Source: Pseudovibrio sp. Ad37 (GTDB lineage Bacteria > Pseudomonadota > Alphaproteobacteria > Rhizobiales > Stappiaceae). From it: DNA of 64,000 bases. Shown piece after piece: positions 1 to 8,538 of the stretch. The notes below the pieces were generated by a model. That model made no database searches, was not told where the DNA came from, and saw only the letters and a list, made by a program, of their open reading frames with translations. The position numbers and the translations under genes were made by a program. Each line of letters opens with the position of its first letter. Within the stretch, counting starts at the first letter, position 1. The stretch lies in assembly GCF_001623075.1 (NCBI RefSeq), contig NZ_LMCF01000168.1, positions 1 through 64,000 of the forward strand, read 5' to 3'.

Positions 1-1
1 T

Positions 2-187
2 CTGGAAGCCCAGATTGAAAGGTTCGTCGATTACTATAATCACCACCGCTATCACGAGAGCCTTGGGAACGTAACCCCGGCTGATGCCTATTGGGGACGC
101 CATAAGCAGGTCCTGGAGCACAGGCAGGTGATTAAACGGAAAACTCTTCAAAACCGTCGCTTGTGCTACCACGCGCAAGCCGCTTAA
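2..187 (+). pseudogene. IS3-family transposase, C-terminal end (cut by window edge)
   Basis: The frame open from base 2 encodes 61 residues and stops at 185-187. It contains YYNHHRYHESLGNVTPADAY, the characteristic end of the rve integrase core of IS3-family (IS2/IS150-like OrfB) transposases, where the block follows the catalytic Glu. The stop is at the usual place, so this is the natural C-terminus of an element lying mainly to the left of the window. The element's right end should fall within roughly the next 60 bases, just where the neighbouring recombinase reading frame begins. Whether the transposase is intact outside the window cannot be told. Confidence 0.8.
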
Positions 188-243
188 AATCAAAACGTAA
201 ACCGGGCCAAACACCCCGCTACTCAGAAGCTAATTCTGTCTAA

Positions 244-888
244 CTTCACTCGACGACGGACAAGGCCTACACCTCAGACAAGCGCGCAGAGCAAGACGAG
301 ATCCGGGGCAAGAAAAGTAGACAACGAAAGACTCCAGGGTCTTGGGAATGGATTGATAAGTTCAGGGAGTATGCGAACCCATACGCGGGGGCGCTGGCTC
401 TTTTCATGTTCACCACAGGCTCAAGAATTACTCAGGCAGTTGAAATGGTGCCGGATGATCTGGACTTAATGAGCCATAGAGTATTTTTGCCATCAGCCAA
501 AGGACATGATGCGCAGTGGGTAAACATCACGACAGAGATGGTTGTTACACTCGCCAATCTACCACCAAGAAACGGGAGAGTATTCGGCTACGCCAGCCAT
601 CACAGCGTTTACAAGCACTGGCAGACAGTCTGCAAGGAAGCTGGAATTAAGTACATCGCACCACATGCTGCCGGTCACCATGGCTTTGGAACTGAGACAG
701 TAGTGAGGCAGGGTATCAACGTAGTTGACGCGGCTGAGGCAAGGCGCTGGTCAAGTTCCAGAGTGCTACTCGACAGCTATGCACACTCTGAAGATGGTTC
801 AAGAAAAGTTCTCGATGCGTTCTCTCGTGACAATGCAACCAAATCCGCAAAAGCAAAACAACAGCAACGCAGAATATTACATAACTAA
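244..888 (+). pseudogene. Tyrosine recombinase (phage-type integrase), truncated at the 5-prime end
   Basis: The frame is open from 244 (stop at 241-243) to 888 with no convincing start before the internal ATG at 406. Box I is recognisable as TTGSRITQAV with the catalytic Arg, and the tyrosine block as LDSYAHS. The box II region reads PHAAGHHGFGT; relatives normally have HxxxRH-type sequence here, and the Arg position is His, one transition away. The N-terminal SAM-like domain is absent, and the frame begins about 60 bases after the IS3 transposase stop. I infer an inactive remnant broken by the IS element; a short functional gene starting at 406 is unlikely. Confidence 0.7.
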
Positions 889-990
889 TTGAAATTATTG
901 ACAAATAAAATCCAAATCTCACCCCCAATTTCCCATCAATACGAATTTCTGGATGCACACTTTACAAAATTCTAAAACAGGCGTAGATTT

Positions 991-1010
991 TCAATCAAAC
1001 GATTGATTGA
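991..1010. promoter_or_regulatory. Palindromic operator for the adjacent TetR-type regulator
   Basis: TCAATCAAACGATTGATTGA is a 20-bp inverted repeat with one mismatched position pair, ending 16 bases before the ATG of the TetR-family gene at 1027. TetR regulators commonly repress themselves from such a site, and here the same transcript carries the efflux genes. The function is inferred from position and symmetry. Confidence 0.6.
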
Positions 1011-1026
1011 AAAAATAGGTGTCGTC

Positions 1027-1734
1027 ATGACAAACTCCCCCACCCCAAATGAACTGCGTGAAGTTCTGGCATCTGACACCCCATCGGCCAAAACAAAACG
1101 CGACCTTATTGAATCTGCTCTCTACCACTTTGGTCATGAGGGATATGCCGGCACATCCACGCGCTCTATCGCGCAAACAGCAAAGGCCAACATTGCCTCC
1201 ATTGCCTATCACTTCGATGGCAAGGCCGGGTTGAAGCGGGCATGCATCAACTTCATTGCCATGTCGATTGGCGATGTGATGTCTGTTGTGCTGAACCGAA
1301 AGCTCTCTGACATCGAGCATCTGTCACCTGAAGACGCGCGCACTAAGATTCTGGAGATGATCGACCGCATGATCACCTTCACCCAAACAAACAAGCGCGC
1401 TGAACTGGTGATTGGCTTTATGCTCAAGGAGGTGTTGCACTCACCAGAGGAAGTGGACACGCTTTACCACTTGATCTTTGAGCCGCTGATGGACCGTGTC
1501 ACCGTGCTCTTCAGCCGCGCAACTGGCCAGCCTGTCGCCTCTGATGAACTGAAGCTCGCAATCTTCGCCATGATCGGCCAGCTGCTTTACATCCGTCTGG
1601 CCCGTCCGCTGGTGCTCAAGCGCATGGGCTGGCAAGCCGTCGGCCCGGATGAGCTGGCACAGATCAAATCCATCCTCCATCGCTCAATCAACGCCTTGCT
1701 GGATGATCTGTCGAAAGGCTCGAACCATGCTTAA
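1027..1734 (+). CDS. TetR-family regulator, CecR/YbiH-like
   Basis: A 235-residue TetR-type repressor. Residues about 20-70 form the helix-turn-helix (STRSIAQTAKANIASIAYHF, with the usual YHF ending), followed by an all-helical ligand domain of the size seen in the CerR/YbiH group. I chose ATG 1027; the frame can be read back to TTG 1003, but that start lies inside the palindrome at 991-1010. It overlaps the adaptor gene by 8 bases, so the two are co-transcribed. In E. coli the related CecR (YbiH) sits in front of the ybhGFSR exporter and controls drug sensitivity; the same arrangement here suggests a ligand-responsive repressor of its own efflux operon. Confidence 0.85.
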   Translation: MTNSPTPNELREVLASDTPSAKTKRDLIESALYHFGHEGYAGTSTRSIAQTAKANIASIAYHFDGKAGLKRACINFIAMSIGDVMSVVLNRKLSDIEHLSPEDARTKILEMIDRMITFTQTNKRAELVIGFMLKEVLHSPEEVDTLYHLIFEPLMDRVTVLFSRATGQPVASDELKLAIFAMIGQLLYIRLARPLVLKRMGWQAVGPDELAQIKSILHRSINALLDDLSKGSNHA

Positions 1735-2677
1735 TGTCTGCGCCCTTCCTGTTGTGGCAAGTTGGCTTGCCTTTTGCGCGCCGGAACCAAACCTGACCGC
1801 TGGTTATGTTGAAGGCGAGTACCTCAAGCTGGCGCCAGTGGAGCTCTCCGAAATTACTGATGTGCAGGTCGAAGAAGGAGAACGGGTCAAGAAAGGCCAG
1901 CTCATTGCCATATTGGAATCCTCCGATGCCAATATGAAGCTGGCTGAAGCCAAGGCTCAACTGCAACAGACACTTGCCTCACTCAATGACCTTAAGCTTG
2001 GCAAGCGCCCTGAGGAGATCGACGTTTTAAACGCCACCCTGCGCTCAGCACAGGCACAGGCCAAACATTCGCAAAACGTCTACGACAGATATCAGGGTCT
2101 ACTCGGGCGTAAAGTCATCTCTCAGGCACAGTTTGATGAAGCAGAGACCGCCCTGCTCGTTGCGCAAGCCCGCATAACAGAGCTGCAAGCCCAGCTCTCC
2201 GTTGCCAAACTGCCAGCACGTGAAGATCAGATCGCTGCCGCCGAGAGCCAATATGAGATGGCAAAGGCGAAAGTTGATCTGGCCGAGTGGTTGCTGGAGA
2301 AGCGAAAGATCTATGCACCTGAAGATGCCAAGGTCACAGACGTGTTCCTACACTCTGGTGAAATGGCAGGCCCAACAGCGCCAGTTGCCAGCCTGTTGCC
2401 CGTCAATTCCATCAAGCTTCATTTCTTCGTGCCCGAAGAGCAATACACCCAGCTGGAAGTTGGTACCCGGTTCAACGCCAGATGCTCCGGCTGCGCCACC
2501 CTGCAAGCCTTGCATATCACCCACATTGCAGAAGGCCCGGAATTCACCCCACCAGTCATCTACTCTTTAGAGACACGCGAGAAACTGGTTTATGAGGTGC
2601 AGGCAAAGCCAATCACGAAGCATTCTCCGTTGAGACCCGGTCAGATTTTTGACGTTGATCTGGACAGCTTGCAATGA
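1727..2677 (+). CDS. HlyD/YbhG-type periplasmic adaptor of an ABC exporter
   Basis: A 316-residue membrane-fusion (adaptor) protein. The first 20 residues are hydrophobic (VVASWLAFCA) and look like a signal peptide or anchor. A biotinyl-lipoyl half-domain (VEEGERVKKGQLIAILES) at about 48-66 is followed by a long Ala/Gln/Lys-rich helical hairpin (about 70-205), the second half-motif and a beta-barrel. Start ATG 1727 lies within the last codons of the regulator; ATG 1649 in the same frame would overlap it by 86 bases and is rejected. Its end overlaps the ATPase start by 4 bases (ATGA). By family it links the inner-membrane permease to an outer-membrane channel; no TolC-like gene is present in the window. 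Confidence 0.87.
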   Translation: MLNVCALPVVASWLAFCAPEPNLTAGYVEGEYLKLAPVELSEITDVQVEEGERVKKGQLIAILESSDANMKLAEAKAQLQQTLASLNDLKLGKRPEEIDVLNATLRSAQAQAKHSQNVYDRYQGLLGRKVISQAQFDEAETALLVAQARITELQAQLSVAKLPAREDQIAAAESQYEMAKAKVDLAEWLLEKRKIYAPEDAKVTDVFLHSGEMAGPTAPVASLLPVNSIKLHFFVPEEQYTQLEVGTRFNARCSGCATLQALHITHIAEGPEFTPPVIYSLETREKLVYEVQAKPITKHSPLRPGQIFDVDLDSLQ

Positions 2678-3591
2678 ACGCAATTGAAGTCAAAGGCCTG
2701 ACCAAACGCTTTGGCGACAAGCTGGTCGTCAACAATGTCTCGCTCAAAGTCAAACCGGGTGAGATTGTCGGCTTCCTTGGTCCCAATGGTTCGGGCAAAA
2801 CCACCAGCATCCGGATGATGTGTGGGCTCCTGAAGCCAGACGAAGGCAACGGACAGGTGCTTGGGTATGATCTGATCAAGGACCGTCTGCTGATCAAAAG
2901 CCAGGTCGGCTACATGACGCAGAAGTTCTCGTTCTACGAAGATCTGACCATCGAGGAAAACCTGAGCTTTGTCGCGCGGCTTTACAACCTCAAACCAGTG
3001 AAGCAGCACACAACCGCAACACTGGAAAAGCTCGGCCTGCTCTCCCGCCGCAACCAGTTGGCAGGCGAACTCTCTGGCGGATGGAAACAGCGCCTCGCTC
3101 TGGCGGCCTGTACAATGCACAAACCGAAGCTCCTGCTGTTGGATGAACCCACCGCAGGTGTAGACCCAAAGGCCCGTCGCGATTTTTGGGAGGAGATCCA
3201 CCGCCTTGCAGCTGATGGCATGACTGTTCTTGTCTCCACCCACTACATGGACGAGGCCGAGCGCTGCCATCGCATCACCTACATCTCATATGGCGAACTT
3301 TTAGCCGACGGCTCCCTGCATGATGTCATCGCAGATGCAGGACTGTACACATACACACTCACCGGCCCCAACCTTGAACGTTTCATTCCTCGGCTTCAGG
3401 AAAACAAAGGCGTGCAGCAGGTCGCACCGTTCGGCAACTCATTGCACGTGACAGGAACAGACCTTCAGGTATTGAAACGCGCGCTCAAACCACTGGAGCA
3501 ACACGAAGACATCCAGATCGAACAATCAGAAACCAATCTGGAGGATGTCTTCATCAAGTTCATGAGTGACAGCACGGACAATATTCAATGA
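2674..3591 (+). CDS. ABC exporter ATP-binding protein (YbhF-like, single domain)
   Basis: A 305-residue ATPase of the DrrA/CcmA/YbhF export type. Walker A is GPNGSGKTT (residues 36-44), the signature is LSGGWKQR, and Walker B runs into LLLLDEPTAGVD, with the switch His in STHYMDEAE. A C-terminal extension of about 80 residues is typical of drug-export ATPases. E. coli YbhF is a fusion of two such domains; here there is only one, and only one permease follows, so the working transporter is probably an ATPase dimer with a permease dimer. It is translationally coupled on both sides by ATGA overlaps. Confidence 0.92.
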   Translation: MNAIEVKGLTKRFGDKLVVNNVSLKVKPGEIVGFLGPNGSGKTTSIRMMCGLLKPDEGNGQVLGYDLIKDRLLIKSQVGYMTQKFSFYEDLTIEENLSFVARLYNLKPVKQHTTATLEKLGLLSRRNQLAGELSGGWKQRLALAACTMHKPKLLLLDEPTAGVDPKARRDFWEEIHRLAADGMTVLVSTHYMDEAERCHRITYISYGELLADGSLHDVIADAGLYTYTLTGPNLERFIPRLQENKGVQQVAPFGNSLHVTGTDLQVLKRALKPLEQHEDIQIEQSETNLEDVFIKFMSDSTDNIQ

Positions 3592-4718
3592 GCAGAGTAT
3601 TCTCCCTTCAGCGGCTCTTTGCCATGCTCATCAAAGAGTTCATCCAGATGCGCCGCGACCGTATCACCTTTGCCATGATGCTCGGCATTCCCCTGCTTCA
3701 GCTCGTGCTGTTTGGATACGCCATCAACAATGACCCGCGCGGCCTCCCCACGGCTCTGGTCTCAATGGCAAATGATCCATACTCCCGTGCCGCCGTCACA
3801 GCCCTTGAAAACTCTCAGTACTTCAAGTTCACTGATGTGAATGTCTCACCGTCAGAAGCCCGCAGCCTGCTCCGGCGTGGTAAAGTCACGTTTGTGGTGA
3901 CGTTCCCAAGCAACTTCGCCAAGCAGGCAGAAGCGGGGACACCCAACGCGCTGATTGAAGCAGACGCCACAGACCCGGCAGCATCCGGCGCTGCGGTCGC
4001 TTCTGCCCCGGCAATCATCGAAAAAGCGGTTGCATCCATCAAACAGAAGAATCCAAGTCTGAAGCAGGATCTTTTGAAGTCCAGCACCATCATTCATCGC
4101 AAATACAATCCGGAAGGCATCACTCAGTACAACATCGTCCCCGGCCTGCTGGGCGTCATTCTTCAACTGACACTGGTGATGATGACAAGCATCGCACTGA
4201 CGCGAGAAACAGAACGTGGCACCATGGAAAACCTTCTGGCCATGCCCGCATCTCCTTTTGAGATCATGTGCGGCAAAGTCCTGCCCTATCTGGGCGTGGG
4301 GGCGGTTCAGGTCGCCGTAGTGTTGAGTGCAGGCCGCCTGCTCTTCAACATCCCGTTTGAAGGCGGGTTGCTGTTGCTTATCGGCGCCATACTGGTTTTT
4401 GTGCTGACATTGGTTCTGCTGGGCTACTTCATCTCAACAATCGCCCGCACGCAAATGCAGGCCATGCAGATGACGTTCTTCTTCTTCCTGCCGTCCTTGC
4501 TGCTCTCCGGCTTCATGTTCCCCTACGCGGGCATGCCGGAATGGGCGCAAATGCTGGGCGAGACCTTCCCGCTCACTCACTTTCTGCGCGTTGTTCGCGC
4601 GATCTTGCTGAAAGGCGCGGAATGGAGCGAGGTATCTGCAAGCGTTTACACCCTCTTCCTGTTCGTCGGCCTGCTCCTGATGTTGGCTCTCAAGAGGTTC
4701 AAGAGGACACTGGACTAA
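3588..4718 (+). CDS. ABC-2 type export permease (YbhS-like)
   Basis: A 376-residue inner-membrane permease. One helix lies near residues 25-42 (MLGIPLLQLVLFGYAI), then a periplasmic domain of about 140 residues, then five more helices from about 180 to the C-terminus, including the conserved TRETERGTMENLLAMP loop of ABC-2 permeases. The last helix ends in the basic tail KRFKRTLD. As the final gene of the operon it completes a regulator-adaptor-ATPase-permease set. The E. coli equivalent has two permeases (YbhS and YbhR); the second is missing here. The substrate is probably a hydrophobic or cationic drug-like compound, by analogy only. Confidence 0.9.
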   Translation: MSRVFSLQRLFAMLIKEFIQMRRDRITFAMMLGIPLLQLVLFGYAINNDPRGLPTALVSMANDPYSRAAVTALENSQYFKFTDVNVSPSEARSLLRRGKVTFVVTFPSNFAKQAEAGTPNALIEADATDPAASGAAVASAPAIIEKAVASIKQKNPSLKQDLLKSSTIIHRKYNPEGITQYNIVPGLLGVILQLTLVMMTSIALTRETERGTMENLLAMPASPFEIMCGKVLPYLGVGAVQVAVVLSAGRLLFNIPFEGGLLLLIGAILVFVLTLVLLGYFISTIARTQMQAMQMTFFFFLPSLLLSGFMFPYAGMPEWAQMLGETFPLTHFLRVVRAILLKGAEWSEVSASVYTLFLFVGLLLMLALKRFKRTLD

Positions 4719-4736
4719 CAACTGCCCGCAAGAAAA

Positions 4737-4759
4737 GAGGCACTGTTTTGCAGCGCCTC
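4737..4759 (-). terminator. Intrinsic terminator between convergent operons
   Basis: GAGGCACTG (4737-4745) and CAGCGCCTC (4751-4759) form a 9-bp stem with one mismatch and a 5-base loop. Read on the minus strand it is followed by CTTTTCTT, so it serves the PIG-L transcript best. On the plus strand there is no T-run, but the stem may also slow transcription leaving the exporter operon. Confidence 0.6.
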
Positions 4760-4770
4760 AATCAGATCAA

Positions 4771-7164
4771 CTAGCTGGCCTCAAAAGCCTCAGCACTTTG
4801 AGAGGCGCCCGCCTCTTCAGTTCCACTTGAGACCAGATTGGCCATCAGGCGAAAAGCCCCCGGCACCAGCTTTTCCATCTGGTGATGCAGGATAAGCGAG
4901 GTGTGAATGTGCTGCCCCTGCCCAAAGTCACCCGCAAGCAAAATGCCTTGGTGAGGTGCTTCATCAGGGTCCGCCATCTCCAGCAGCGGCTCATAGGCAG
5001 CATTCCAGCTCTTCGCAAAATAGAGCCCACGCTCCTTGTGCCAGTTCGCCCAATCGCTCTTGCCAATCTCGTTAGGCTGGTTGAGCAAGGCATGCTGCGG
5101 GTTCAGATAACGCACCTCGGCATTTTCATCCGTCACCCGCCAACGCAGGCTCGGTGATCCAATTTCAAGCGGTTGAAGGGGAAGTTTCTCTGCATCCCAG
5201 CGATCCCATGGACGGTGATAGAGCGTGATCAGGCGCCCACCAGCTTTCACCCACGCATGAATATCCGCAATCAAATCATGCAGGTCCTGTCGGCTACGGA
5301 ACGCAAAGATGCCGACGACGAGGCAATCCAGCCCTTGCAGCCGCTTGGCACTCAACTCACCAACAGGCAAATCGACCAGTTCAACGCCAATGTCACCAAG
5401 CCATTTGGCGACGCGATCATTACCGCTCCCAACATAGCCAACGCGCCTCGCATCAAGGCGAGCATCAACCACGCAGACCCGAACCGTTGCCGGAGTAACT
5501 CGAACGCGCTGACTCACATGCGGATAAGACACAACATGGACTGTGTAAGCCTGCTCGCCCCCTTGCAGGATCGGCAGCTCATAAAGCCCATTGGCGACAT
5601 CATCCGGCAGAGCAATCTGGAAAACACCATCGTCAAACTGTGCCGTCCATCCTTCTGGCACATCAAGGCTCAAGCCCTCGGCATTCCCCCCCACCGGAAT
5701 GCTCAAGGACCGGTTTTCCAGCGTGTTGTTGAGCACGAAGCCCGTGTCATCCAATGTAACCACATGAGAAGGAAGCACAATTGGCTCCGCCTCAAACGGC
5801 AGCCGCGTTTCAACCGCCACACCATGAGAAGTAAACTGAAGCTTTGCACAGGGCGCCTGAACCGCATCAGGGCGGTAAACAGCAGGATACGGATCACTGG
5901 TGTCAGCCTCACCCCCAACTTGGACGCAGCCGTCTTGCTGCACCCAGCCCTTCGGCAAATCCAGCTCAAAGCTCACGGCTTCACGATTGCATTCAAACGC
6001 AACCTCAGCGCTCTCACCACGCTTCAACTGGTCTTGAGACAACCGCACAGAGGCAACAATGCCCTCTGCCAGCTCAAGCACCTTCGCAAGCTGCAGCTCC
6101 TTGCGCTCCAAACGGTGCAGAACTTCATCACGGGCTGTCTCAGGGCAATCATCCATCGCCTTCCGCAACAACTTCAGAGCCTGCGCTGCAGCCGCCCCAA
6201 TCATCGCACGGTTCGGGAAGGCCTCAATCGCATCCAGGCAATGATCATGCGCCTTGTCCAGCAATGCTGAAAGTGCTGGCGCTCCTGCAAACGCAGCAAG
6301 CTCGGAAAGGTCTTTCGGAAGATTATCAGATAAAGACAGCTCGTCTGTTCCAACCGTGCTTTCCGCCAGATGCAGCGGCCAGACATTGCTTTTGTCGTAA
6401 GCCTGCCAGCGCCCCATACCTTGTGTTTTATGGAATGCACGAGACTGTTCCCCAATCTGCGCCCAGCTCCAGCCGGTGACTTCCTCTTCACCGTTGCCAT
6501 CAAACTCCAGCGTCGCAGGTGGTGGTGGAACCTCATCATCATACGCCCCGCCCGCACCAGACCATGCTGGCAGGTAGAGCTTCTTGACGGTCCAGCACGG
6601 CAGATCAACATCAGGAAACTCAGGATCAGCCGCCGCTTTCATCACCTCAAACGCAGCCTGCGTCATGGCGCGGTGGTGACCATGCTGGCCGGGAATATTC
6701 AAAAAAGTCGGGCTGATGATGTCTGGCCGCTCTTGCCGGATGATTTCAACAAACCGCTTCAGCGTGCGTTGATGCCCCCACTTGCTAAGTGTCTCAACAC
6801 CGCTCTTTGAAAACCCGAAGTCAAAAACACTGTCCTCAGCATTTTCCGAGAGCCAGTACATGCGCATGTTCAACACATCACAGGCTTTTTCCATTTCAGC
6901 GGAGCGCAATACACCAAGGTTCTCGGTCGCCTCGGTGCCAATATCATTTTGCCCGCCCTCACCGCGATTGGCGCAGGCATAAGACAAGGCAATGCCATCG
7001 CGAAGACCGATCGCTGCCAGCATCTCAGAAATCTCATCATCCGGATGAGCTCCCGTATTCATAAAGGAAACCGTTGACTTGAGTGGCTGCAGCGCCCGCC
7101 AAAGGTTCACCATCCGCACACTTTGCTTGTGCTCGGCAATACGTTCTTGTTCTGAAAGTGGCAT
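4771..7164 (-). CDS. Two-part PIG-L (LmbE-type) zinc deacetylase with a long C-terminal extension
   Basis: A 797-residue protein. The N-terminal third is a PIG-L/LmbE de-N-acetylase: GAHPDDE at 38-44 supplies zinc ligands His40 and Asp43, and QHGHH (160-164) supplies the third His. Family members remove acetyl groups from N-acetylglucosaminyl conjugates. The middle is beta-rich, and the last 200 residues (VGYVGSGNDRVAKWLGDIGV onwards) resemble a glutamine-amidotransferase-like flavodoxin fold. PIG-L enzymes in thiol biosynthesis are only 220-300 residues, so this is the long catabolic-type architecture. There is no clear signal peptide. The start ATG 7164 has GAGGGG upstream. It is the second gene after the ROK regulator, divergent from a sugar transporter, which suggests it acts on imported N-acetylated sugar derivatives in the cytoplasm. 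Confidence 0.82.
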   Translation of the reverse strand: MPLSEQERIAEHKQSVRMVNLWRALQPLKSTVSFMNTGAHPDDEISEMLAAIGLRDGIALSYACANRGEGGQNDIGTEATENLGVLRSAEMEKACDVLNMRMYWLSENAEDSVFDFGFSKSGVETLSKWGHQRTLKRFVEIIRQERPDIISPTFLNIPGQHGHHRAMTQAAFEVMKAAADPEFPDVDLPCWTVKKLYLPAWSGAGGAYDDEVPPPPATLEFDGNGEEEVTGWSWAQIGEQSRAFHKTQGMGRWQAYDKSNVWPLHLAESTVGTDELSLSDNLPKDLSELAAFAGAPALSALLDKAHDHCLDAIEAFPNRAMIGAAAAQALKLLRKAMDDCPETARDEVLHRLERKELQLAKVLELAEGIVASVRLSQDQLKRGESAEVAFECNREAVSFELDLPKGWVQQDGCVQVGGEADTSDPYPAVYRPDAVQAPCAKLQFTSHGVAVETRLPFEAEPIVLPSHVVTLDDTGFVLNNTLENRSLSIPVGGNAEGLSLDVPEGWTAQFDDGVFQIALPDDVANGLYELPILQGGEQAYTVHVVSYPHVSQRVRVTPATVRVCVVDARLDARRVGYVGSGNDRVAKWLGDIGVELVDLPVGELSAKRLQGLDCLVVGIFAFRSRQDLHDLIADIHAWVKAGGRLITLYHRPWDRWDAEKLPLQPLEIGSPSLRWRVTDENAEVRYLNPQHALLNQPNEIGKSDWANWHKERGLYFAKSWNAAYEPLLEMADPDEAPHQGILLAGDFGQGQHIHTSLILHHQMEKLVPGAFRLMANLVSSGTEEAGASQSAEAFEAS

Positions 7165-7173
7165 CGTGTCCCC

Positions 7174-8373
7174 TCAGGCTACCTTCGAAATACTTGGAAT
7201 ATAGGTGTCGTGTATAATCAGCGCCGCTGCTCCAAGAGCCGCAGTCATCCAACCAGACGCTCCACGCACCACACGCGGCAACGTCCGGTCAGCACGAACG
7301 GAAACCGTCGCATCAATCAGGTTCAGTTTAGCAATCAGCCGTTCCAGCAACTCCGGCGGCATGGCGCCACCCAGAATAACGGCCTCCGGATCAAACAGGT
7401 TCTCAAGCGTTCCAATGGCCTGCGCCAATGGGTCAGCCGCTTCACAGATCCACTCATCCAGATCAGGATCATTCACGGCCAGCAGATCAGAAAGGTCCTT
7501 CTGGCTCTCGGCCGACTTGCCGCGCTTTTGCAAAAACTCACTGGCCGCCATACGGCTGGTGTAGGTTTCAAGGCACCCACGATTGCCGCAGGAGCAAAGC
7601 CGCCCGCCCCGCTCCACAACAACGTGCCCCAGCTCACCCGCGTTGCCAAACGCACCGCGCAGGATCTCGCCATTGGAGATCACCCCAAGCCCCAGACCTG
7701 TACCAAAATAAACAAAACAGAAGGATTGCAGATCCGTAGCAGAGCCAGTTGTCTGCTCTGCAATCGCCGCCGCCGTCGCATCATTTTCCACGCGCACAGG
7801 CACCTGAAGCACATCTTCAAACAGCACCTGCGGGTCTTTATCGTCCCAGCCAACCAGCTCGGCCTTCCCCGCTCCGGTCAATCCCACACGGCCAAACGGA
7901 CCTGGCATAACGATTCCCGCACCCAAAACAGGCGGTGCGTTCTTGCCAATGGATGAAAGAGCCTCATCGCAGGCCGCCTTAACGGTTGGCAAAACCACAG
8001 CGGGCTCACTGCTCTCGATATGTATGCGCTTGGTGTAAAGCGTATCGCCAAGAAAATTCACCAGCGCGCATAAGATCGCGTTAGGGCGAACTTCCACCCC
8101 CAGCGCAACAGCACCCGCCGGATTTAAAGTGTACTGCACCGCAGGCAAACCACGCCCTTTTGTTTGCCGCTCACCTGCAAGAATCAGAGCCTCGCTCTCC
8201 AATTCAGCTATGATGTTACTCATTGCCTGTGTGGACAAACCGGTCAGGCGCGCAAGTTCTGCTCGCCCCAGTTTGCCATGAGAACGTAAGTGCCCGAGAA
8301 CGACTTTCCTATTGTGAAGTCGAGTTCTTTCGGCGTTGGAGCCAATGATTTTAAGTGGTGTTTTTCGATGCAT
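7174..8373 (-). CDS. ROK-family transcriptional regulator
   Basis: A 399-residue NagC/XylR-type ROK protein. Residues about 15-75 carry a winged helix-turn-helix (LGRAELARLTGLSTQAMSNI). The ROK domain has the sugar-binding/phosphate loop (VLGAGIVMPGPF), an FGTGLGLG motif, and the zinc-binding signature CSCGNRGCLETY. It lies 9 bases upstream of the PIG-L gene and divergent from the sugar-binding protein gene, with a 165-base shared promoter region. By family it represses sugar genes until a sugar or sugar phosphate binds. Most likely it controls both arms of this locus. Confidence 0.9.
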   Translation of the reverse strand: MHRKTPLKIIGSNAERTRLHNRKVVLGHLRSHGKLGRAELARLTGLSTQAMSNIIAELESEALILAGERQTKGRGLPAVQYTLNPAGAVALGVEVRPNAILCALVNFLGDTLYTKRIHIESSEPAVVLPTVKAACDEALSSIGKNAPPVLGAGIVMPGPFGRVGLTGAGKAELVGWDDKDPQVLFEDVLQVPVRVENDATAAAIAEQTTGSATDLQSFCFVYFGTGLGLGVISNGEILRGAFGNAGELGHVVVERGGRLCSCGNRGCLETYTSRMAASEFLQKRGKSAESQKDLSDLLAVNDPDLDEWICEAADPLAQAIGTLENLFDPEAVILGGAMPPELLERLIAKLNLIDATVSVRADRTLPRVVRGASGWMTAALGAAALIIHDTYIPSISKVA

Positions 8374-8538
8374 ATCTATCCATTAAATCAAAACACTTGA
8401 ATGCTCAACTCAATTGAATTAAATCTGTTCAGCATTGTGAAATATTAAGAGAAGAACATTTCTTTTCGCAATTTATCAAAAGAAGCCGGGGCGAGGAATA
8501 GAGGGCAGCTCCGACTTTAGGACTTAGGAGAGGGTCTT
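8374..8538. promoter_or_regulatory. Divergent promoter region between ROK regulator and sugar ABC operon
   Basis: This AT-rich 165-base gap separates two divergent starts. It contains the palindrome TCAATTGA at 8410-8417 within an A/T-rich context like that of NagC/Mlc-type sites, and a purine-rich ribosome-binding site (TTAGGAGAGGG) just before ATG 8539. Operator assignment is inference; no exact consensus was matched. Confidence 0.4.

Noticed and set aside
5173-6270. 365-codon plus-strand reading frame
   Set aside because: It lies entirely within the PIG-L gene on the opposite strand, has no recognisable domain, and its composition is that of a shadow frame.
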